NCBI RefSeq assembly: GCF_003584645.1
Contig: NZ_AP017928.1
Location: 770,981 to 834,980, forward strand
Length of the DNA stretch: 64,000 nt
Direction of reading: 5' to 3'
DNA from: Methylocaldum marinum
Lineage (GTDB): Bacteria; Pseudomonadota; Gammaproteobacteria; Methylococcales; Methylococcaceae
A model generated the notes under the pieces. It searched no databases. It had not been told where the DNA came from and saw only the letters and a list, made by a program, of their open reading frames with translations. The position numbers and the translations under genes are program-made. Below, one piece after another: positions 59,483-64,000 of this stretch. Within the stretch, counting starts at the first letter, position 1. Every line of letters begins with the position of its first letter.

Positions 59483-61192
59483 TCAACTTCCGACCAAGCC
59501 GTAACGGGAAATCTTCTGGTAAAGCGTCGAACGGGCAATGCCGAGTATGCGGGCGGCGCGCGACATATTGCCCTGACACTGGCTCAAGACGTCTTTGATG
59601 CGCTGGGATTCCAGTGCCGCCAAGCTTCCCTCGCTGCCGGGGTGCGCTGAGTTCTGTATGCAAGACTCCTTGCGATGGGTTTCCTCGATAAAATCCGGGG
59701 GTAGATCGGCCAGCGAAAGCGCCGGCCCCGTTGCGACGAATAAGGCGCTGCGCAGTACATTGCGCAATTGGCGCAGATTGCCGGGCCAGGGATGCCTTTC
59801 GAACAAGCGCAGCACGTCGGCGCAGAGACCGCGCACCGGGCTGTCGGTTTCGGCCAATTCCTGCACAAACATGGACTGGATGATTTCCAGCCGGTCCGAA
59901 CGTTCGCGTAGCGGCGGCAAATGCAGGCGCGCGCCGTTCAGCCGGTAATACAGATCGCGGCGGAAGGTCCCTCGGTCTATGGCTTCGTGCAGGTTGACGT
60001 TGGTGGCGGCGATTACCTGAACGTCGACGCGGATCGGCTCGGTACCGCCCACGGGCACGAATTCTCCGGTTTCCAGCGCGCGCAGCAGAGTGGCCTGCAG
60101 ATCGAAACTCATATCGCCGATTTCGTCCAGAAACAGGATGCCGCCGTCGGCCAGGCGGAACTTGCCGGGTTTGCCGCGGGTACGCGCACCGGTAAAACTG
60201 CCGGCCTCGTAGCCGAACAGCTCGCTTTCGATCAGATCCTTGGGGATGGAGGCGCAGTTCAAGGCAATCAACGGGCGGTCACGGCGCGGACCCAGGCGAT
60301 GTGCGTAACGGACCAGATATTCCTTGCCGGTCCCCGATTCGCCGCTGATGAGCAGCGGGATGCGGCGGCGCTGGAGCATGACGGCCTTGTCCAGAAGACT
60401 CTGGACGGCGCCGTCGCAAATCAGCCCGTCGTCTCCCGCCGGAATGCTTCCGGACACCGGCAGCGATAACGGACAGGACTCGCGGGCGAGTTTCGGCTCA
60501 CCGAGCGTCTGGTGTTGCTTCCACGATTCGGACAGGATACGCCCTGCCAGGCGCAAGAAGCTCAATAGCGCTCCACCGGTGCCGCGCTGGTCCGATACCA
60601 CCCCGAGCACCAGCGCTTCCCCATCCGGTTTCGGTAGCGGATATCCGGCGGTAACCAGTCCGTGCAGGCGTCTGGAAAAATGTTCGCGGCCGTCGAATGC
60701 CACGCCTTTCTGCAGGGTCAGCGCACTGCCTATGCCGTTGTTGCCGAGCACTTCCTCGCGCCAGTCCGCACCCAGGCGCAAGAGCTGCCGTCCCGGGGGG
60801 GAATGAGCCAGTCCGCGGTCCAGCAGGTTGACCAGGCGGCCGCTACTGTCGGCGATGACCAGGCTTGCCTGGGTTTCCGCCAGATATTCGAAAAGTTCGG
60901 AGGCGAGATCCGGAACCAGCGGCAACGCGCCGGGGAATACCGCGTCGTCGCGGTGGACGCGGCAGGGCTGGGCTTCAGCCGCGTCGTATCCCAGCGGAAG
61001 ATGATATTGCTCCAGGCAACGGTGCCAGGCATCGGCCACTTCCAGGCGCACCCAATCCAGTGCTTCCGGCCAGACGCCGCTTTGGCACATCCATTCCCAA
61101 GCCTGGTTGGGACGGCCGGGAACGGCTATCGACGAGGCCCGGGCCGATAGCGCCGCTTCGGGCCTGGTGGCGGGGTTGGCGGTGTTTAGCAT
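59483..61192 (-). CDS. Sigma-54-dependent transcriptional activator, AcoR/MmoR type
   Basis: 569 aa from the ATG at 61192 (GAAGGATCCGAC before it). N-terminal GAF-like sensor (about 60-260). AAA+ domain with Walker A GESGTGKE, the sigma-54 loop in variant form GSFTGA, and Walker B LDEIGD. C-terminal Fis-type helix-turn-helix NMSRAARILGIARSTLYQKI. It would activate sigma-54 promoters in response to an N-terminal ligand. Next to the MmoG-like chaperonin and a monooxygenase reductase, it most likely controls that monooxygenase operon, like MmoR or PrmR. Confidence 0.9.
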   Translation of the reverse strand: MLNTANPATRPEAALSARASSIAVPGRPNQAWEWMCQSGVWPEALDWVRLEVADAWHRCLEQYHLPLGYDAAEAQPCRVHRDDAVFPGALPLVPDLASELFEYLAETQASLVIADSSGRLVNLLDRGLAHSPPGRQLLRLGADWREEVLGNNGIGSALTLQKGVAFDGREHFSRRLHGLVTAGYPLPKPDGEALVLGVVSDQRGTGGALLSFLRLAGRILSESWKQHQTLGEPKLARESCPLSLPVSGSIPAGDDGLICDGAVQSLLDKAVMLQRRRIPLLISGESGTGKEYLVRYAHRLGPRRDRPLIALNCASIPKDLIESELFGYEAGSFTGARTRGKPGKFRLADGGILFLDEIGDMSFDLQATLLRALETGEFVPVGGTEPIRVDVQVIAATNVNLHEAIDRGTFRRDLYYRLNGARLHLPPLRERSDRLEIIQSMFVQELAETDSPVRGLCADVLRLFERHPWPGNLRQLRNVLRSALFVATGPALSLADLPPDFIEETHRKESCIQNSAHPGSEGSLAALESQRIKDVLSQCQGNMSRAARILGIARSTLYQKISRYGLVGS

Positions 61193-61538
61193 GTCGGATC
61201 CTTCGGCGAATGAATTAGGTGATTGCACGAAACACCCCGCACCACGGCAGTGGCCGGGAACCCGCATAACCTAACTTGTGCGCCGGAGGTGCAAGAGAAG
61301 ACGAGCTTCGCGCAGCCGCCGGATGATCCCCTCTTGTAGCACGATCGCCATCGATCCCGCAGTGGGGGTTACATTTGTCGATGTATAACAACAAGGTCAG
61401 AGGGGGTCAATGTGGCCGATTGTCACACGGGGTCAGGAAACGGCGGGCCGAGGCGCGGTGGAGATCGGAACGCGGGAGCGTTCGGCCGGTGCCCGACGTA
61501 TCGGGTGCGCACCGAGCCGAACGAGGAGCGGCGTGAGT
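61193..61538. promoter_or_regulatory. Spacer upstream of sigma-54 regulator
   Basis: 346 bp between the chaperonin stop and the regulator start. GGGTCA is directly repeated at about 61404 and 61429, with TGTGGCC and GTCACA between. It may hold the regulator's own promoter. Confidence 0.35.
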
Positions 61539-63227
61539 TCAGCCGCGAGGGTCTTCGCGGGTGGCGGCCGCCCATTCGGCGACGGCCTCGGCGTCCGGAA
61601 GGCGTTCTGCCATGGGTTGCCGGTAGACGACGGCTTCCGTGGCGATGACGGTGCCGGCGATGCCGGCGGCGTTTTCCAAGGCCAGGCGAGTGACCTTGAC
61701 CGGGTCCACGATGCCCAGTTCCCACAGATCACCGAAACAGCGGCGGCCGGCATCGAAGCCGTAGGCGCAGTCGTCGACGGCCAGGACCGCGGCAACTATC
61801 GCTTCGGCGTTCATGCCGGCGTTGGCGGCGATACGGCGCAGCGGTTCGGCGAGCGCTGCCCGCACGATGTCCAGTCCGCGTTGCCTGTCGGGGTCGTCGA
61901 AGCACAACTCGTCGAGCACGGAACGCGTGGCCAGCAGTCCGATGCCGCCGCCCGGCAGGACGCCTTCCTCGCGGGCTGCGCAGATGGCTTTGTAGGCATT
62001 TTCCACCCGCCCGAGGCGTTCCCTGATCGCGAGATCGGTCACGCCGCCCACTTCGTACGCCGCCATTCTGCCGCGCAAGAGCTGAGCCCGCTCCTCCAGT
62101 TCCTCGCATAGCTGCCGATTCCCGGTGGTCGAGCCATGACCCGGTTTTAGTTCGCCGATCCGGGCGGCCTCGGCTGCGAGTTCGCGAATCCGTGCCTCGA
62201 TCGCGCTTTGAGCGCCGCGTCCACCGATCAGGGTGGTCGATTCCGCGTCGACGACGGCGAGGTCGGCCTGGCCGAGATCGTCCGGTGTCATCGCCGTCAA
62301 TTTCGCGCCGTAGATGTCGAGGCAAGCCCGTCCTCCGGTCAGTACGGCCAGATCATCGAGCCGATCCAGCCGCCGGTCGCCATAACCCGGCGGCTTGACG
62401 GCCACCGCGCGGAAGTTGCCTCGTACATGATTGAGCAGCAGCGGGGCGAGGGCTTTTTCGGCGATGTTTTCGGCGACGATCAGGAGCGAGCGCGAGCGCT
62501 CCGGCACCGCTTCTAGCAGGGGCACGAGGTCCATGAAATCTGCAATTTCGCGATCGTAGAGCAGGATGTAGGGGTTTTCCAGTTCGGCCAGGTTGCGCTC
62601 GCGGTCGGTGTTGAAATAAGCCGATAAATAGCCCTGATCCCAGCGGGCGCCTTCGGTTATTTTCAGGCTGTCGTCCAGGTGCCGTCCGGGAGCGATGGTC
62701 ACCGTACCGTGCGCGCCCACGGCGGCCATGGCATCAAGGATGCGGTCCACGGTCGCCTCATCGTCCTTGCCGGCACTACGGCAGACCTTTCGGTACAGGT
62801 CGCGATCCAGCGTGCGCACGGCGCGTTCGCGCAGAGCCGCGGAAACATGGGCAGCCGCCGTTTCGATGCCCTGCCTGAGCGCGGTGGGATGCGCGCCTGC
62901 CGCCAAACTCCTGGCGCATCCCTGGGCAATCTTGCGGGCCAGTACGACCGAGGTGGTGGTGCCATCGCCCGCGCGCCTCGAGACTGCTCCGGCAACGTCG
63001 CGCAGGATGCGGGCACCAAGGTCTTCCACTGGGTCGTTCAGGGTGATGGCGTGGGCGACGGTGAACCCGTCGCGTGTATAAATGGGCGGGAATCCATCGG
63101 TGCGATGCTGGATAACCGCCCCAGGTCCCGAGACGCCCAGCGTGATTTCCACCGCGCGGGCGATTTTGTCGATGCCGCGCAACATCTTCGAACGCGCGGT
63201 GTTATTGAATACGATTTGTTTTGCCAT
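61539..63227 (-). CDS. mmoG: GroEL-like chaperonin of the MmoG/PrmG type
   Basis: 562 aa from the ATG at 63227 (MAKQIVFNNTARSKML). GroEL fold: the nucleotide loop GDGTTTSVVLA and RDGFTVAHAI are intact (equivalents of D87 and D52). The residue matching catalytic D398 of E. coli GroEL is Asn (RVENAYKAI in place of VEDA). The apical domain is diverged and there is no GGM tail. Such proteins accompany soluble methane, butane and propane monooxygenases and are needed for enzyme assembly or regulator function. It lies between the regulator and the reductase. Confidence 0.85.
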   Translation of the reverse strand: MAKQIVFNNTARSKMLRGIDKIARAVEITLGVSGPGAVIQHRTDGFPPIYTRDGFTVAHAITLNDPVEDLGARILRDVAGAVSRRAGDGTTTSVVLARKIAQGCARSLAAGAHPTALRQGIETAAAHVSAALRERAVRTLDRDLYRKVCRSAGKDDEATVDRILDAMAAVGAHGTVTIAPGRHLDDSLKITEGARWDQGYLSAYFNTDRERNLAELENPYILLYDREIADFMDLVPLLEAVPERSRSLLIVAENIAEKALAPLLLNHVRGNFRAVAVKPPGYGDRRLDRLDDLAVLTGGRACLDIYGAKLTAMTPDDLGQADLAVVDAESTTLIGGRGAQSAIEARIRELAAEAARIGELKPGHGSTTGNRQLCEELEERAQLLRGRMAAYEVGGVTDLAIRERLGRVENAYKAICAAREEGVLPGGGIGLLATRSVLDELCFDDPDRQRGLDIVRAALAEPLRRIAANAGMNAEAIVAAVLAVDDCAYGFDAGRRCFGDLWELGIVDPVKVTRLALENAAGIAGTVIATEAVVYRQPMAERLPDAEAVAEWAAATREDPRG

Positions 63228-63239
63228 GGGTCGGTTCAA

Positions 63240-63516
63240 GCTGAGTCAAAATTTCGGAACGGCCGGTGTTCGGCGGTTAATCACGTTTCGTTCAAGGCAA
63301 GCAGCGTTTTCCCCACAGGGCGGGTGAGGCGCGCACCGCACCGAGCCCGCGAGTTTCCAGCGAGGCTTCCGAGCGCCGTAATCCCTCGAGCAGGGGAGAG
63401 GGCCGATGGGATGCGCGGGAAGCTGCGGCGCAACCGTCGTCGGCAGGGGGCGGTCCATGCCTCGAACCGTTGTTATCTCCGGTCCTCCGGTCGGGAATCC
63501 GTTCCCGACAGCTTCC
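63240..63516. other. Intergenic between chaperonin and 99-aa gene
   Basis: 277 bp, no gene seen; holds the palindromic unit at 63490 that could separate transcripts. Confidence 0.45.
63490..63509. repeat. 20-bp palindromic repeat unit
   Basis: GTCGGGAATCCGTTCCCGAC, perfect 8-bp stem with TCCG loop, just after the 99-aa gene's stop. Confidence 0.8.
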
Positions 63517-63816
63517 CTAAACTTTCGGCGGTGAACGCATCACAGCCTGTCCGGCCAGAGCTCTCGTCGCGTGGATTCGACGTTGCCGCGTCCATAGCCA
63601 GAGCAACTCGCGCTCGCGCCAGTCCAGGCTGCGGCGCAGTTCGAGTTCCTCCTGGCGGTCCAGGGTTTGATTCCATAATGCGCGGACTTCCTCCACGCGC
63701 GCGGAACCAATGGTGTTCCTGAGGGCGCTTTCGCGTTCCGCCAATTCACCGATGGTGGCGTCCAGCTGTTTCACCATTTCTTCGATAAAACGGATGTCTT
63801 CCGGATCAATCGGCAT
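63517..63816 (-). CDS. 99-aa helical protein in the monooxygenase cluster
   Basis: 99 aa, strongly helical and charged: EDIRFIEEMVKQLDATIGEL, then ESALRNTIGS and DRQEELELRRSLDWRERELLWLWTRQRR in pieces. It is not MmoD by eye (no resemblance to the OrfY pattern). ATG after GAGG. It lies 30 bp downstream of the reductase stop and ahead of the chaperonin gene, so it is probably part of the monooxygenase operon. Confidence 0.6.
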   Translation of the reverse strand: MPIDPEDIRFIEEMVKQLDATIGELAERESALRNTIGSARVEEVRALWNQTLDRQEELELRRSLDWRERELLWLWTRQRRIHATRALAGQAVMRSPPKV

Positions 63817-63846
63817 GCTGTTGCCTCGTGCGAATCGGGATGAAAC

Positions 63847-64000
63847 TCACCCGGCTGAATGATGAACGTGCACCACGGTCGGGTCACACGCTTCGCCGCA
63901 AGGTCCGGAAGGCAGAAATTTCTCCATATAGATCTGATTTTTGGGAATGCCGAATTCGTCGCATGCGGCGTGCGCCGCGTCCACCATGCCGGGCGGACCG
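63847..64000 (-). CDS. Soluble di-iron monooxygenase reductase (MmoC/PrmB type), C-terminal end
   Basis: Only the last 50 residues are in the window: GPPGMVDAAHAACDEFGIPK, then NQIYMEKFLPSG and a His-rich tail ending HVHHSAG. CGPPGM near the end followed by an E-K-F aromatic close is the NAD(P)H/FAD-binding finish of ferredoxin-reductase-type monooxygenase reductases. These pass electrons from NADH to the hydroxylase. The hydroxylase genes should lie upstream, beyond the right edge. Confidence 0.75.
   Translation of the reverse strand, partial: GPPGMVDAAHAACDEFGIPKNQIYMEKFLPSGPCGEACDPTVVHVHHSAG

Noticed and set aside
61390..61440. Repeated GGGTCA as an insertion-sequence end
   Set aside because: No partner inverted end or transposase was found within reach; left as a plain regulatory spacer.

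Overview
The window looks like chromosome from a GC-rich gammaproteobacterial methanotroph (Methylococcales type). This is inference. It rests on the tail of a soluble di-iron monooxygenase cluster at the right edge (reductase C-terminus, MmoG-like chaperonin, sigma-54 regulator), a cytosolic Csp3-type copper-storage protein beside a CopB-type copper ATPase, a HiPIP, and a typical N-ATPase operon. No rRNA, tRNA or CRISPR array was seen.

Left part (1-23 kb). A minus-strand operon, hyfB-hyfC-hyfE-hyfF-SulP-hyfG (1-7846), encodes a complex I/hydrogenase-4-like membrane module. A SulP anion transporter is translationally coupled inside it, and the large subunit has lost its first nickel-binding Cys pair, so it is unlikely to be a hydrogenase. 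A plus-strand cassette follows: substrate-binding protein, porin, GGDEF-EAL protein, and a class I terpene synthase. Then, on minus, come exbB-exbD-tonB, a YbdK-type ligase with an M20 amidohydrolase, creA, a 43-aa DUF3096 protein, an EF-hand protein and a HiPIP.

Middle (22.4-41.6 kb). A complete N-ATPase operon (atpDCQRBEFAG) is followed by a sugar-phosphate island: gap, ppsA, a D-lactate-dehydrogenase-like gene, pfkB, archaeal-type phosphoglycerate mutase, a Ca-type P-ATPase, an SDR remnant and a class II aldolase-like gene. Much of the island is decaying. ppsA has two in-frame TAG codons and a frameshift. The dehydrogenase gene has a frameshift and a perfect 148-bp inverted copy of a ppsA segment pasted into it. 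The P-ATPase is frameshifted.

Right part (42-64 kb). The csp3-copB copper pair is followed by a di-heme cytochrome c, a PhaC-like hydrolase, a Rieske oxygenase, and an acyl ligase-ACP-PlsC fusion with a small partner. An IS-rich, AT-richer patch (53.6-57.7 kb) carries three IS5-family elements, and one of them splits a WD40-type gene with an exact 3-bp target duplication. A CBS-domain protein, then the AcoR-type sigma-54 regulator, MmoG-like GroEL, a 99-aa protein and the reductase C-terminus complete the window. A 20-bp palindrome (consensus GTCGGSAATCCKTTSCCGAC) recurs in intergenic spaces.
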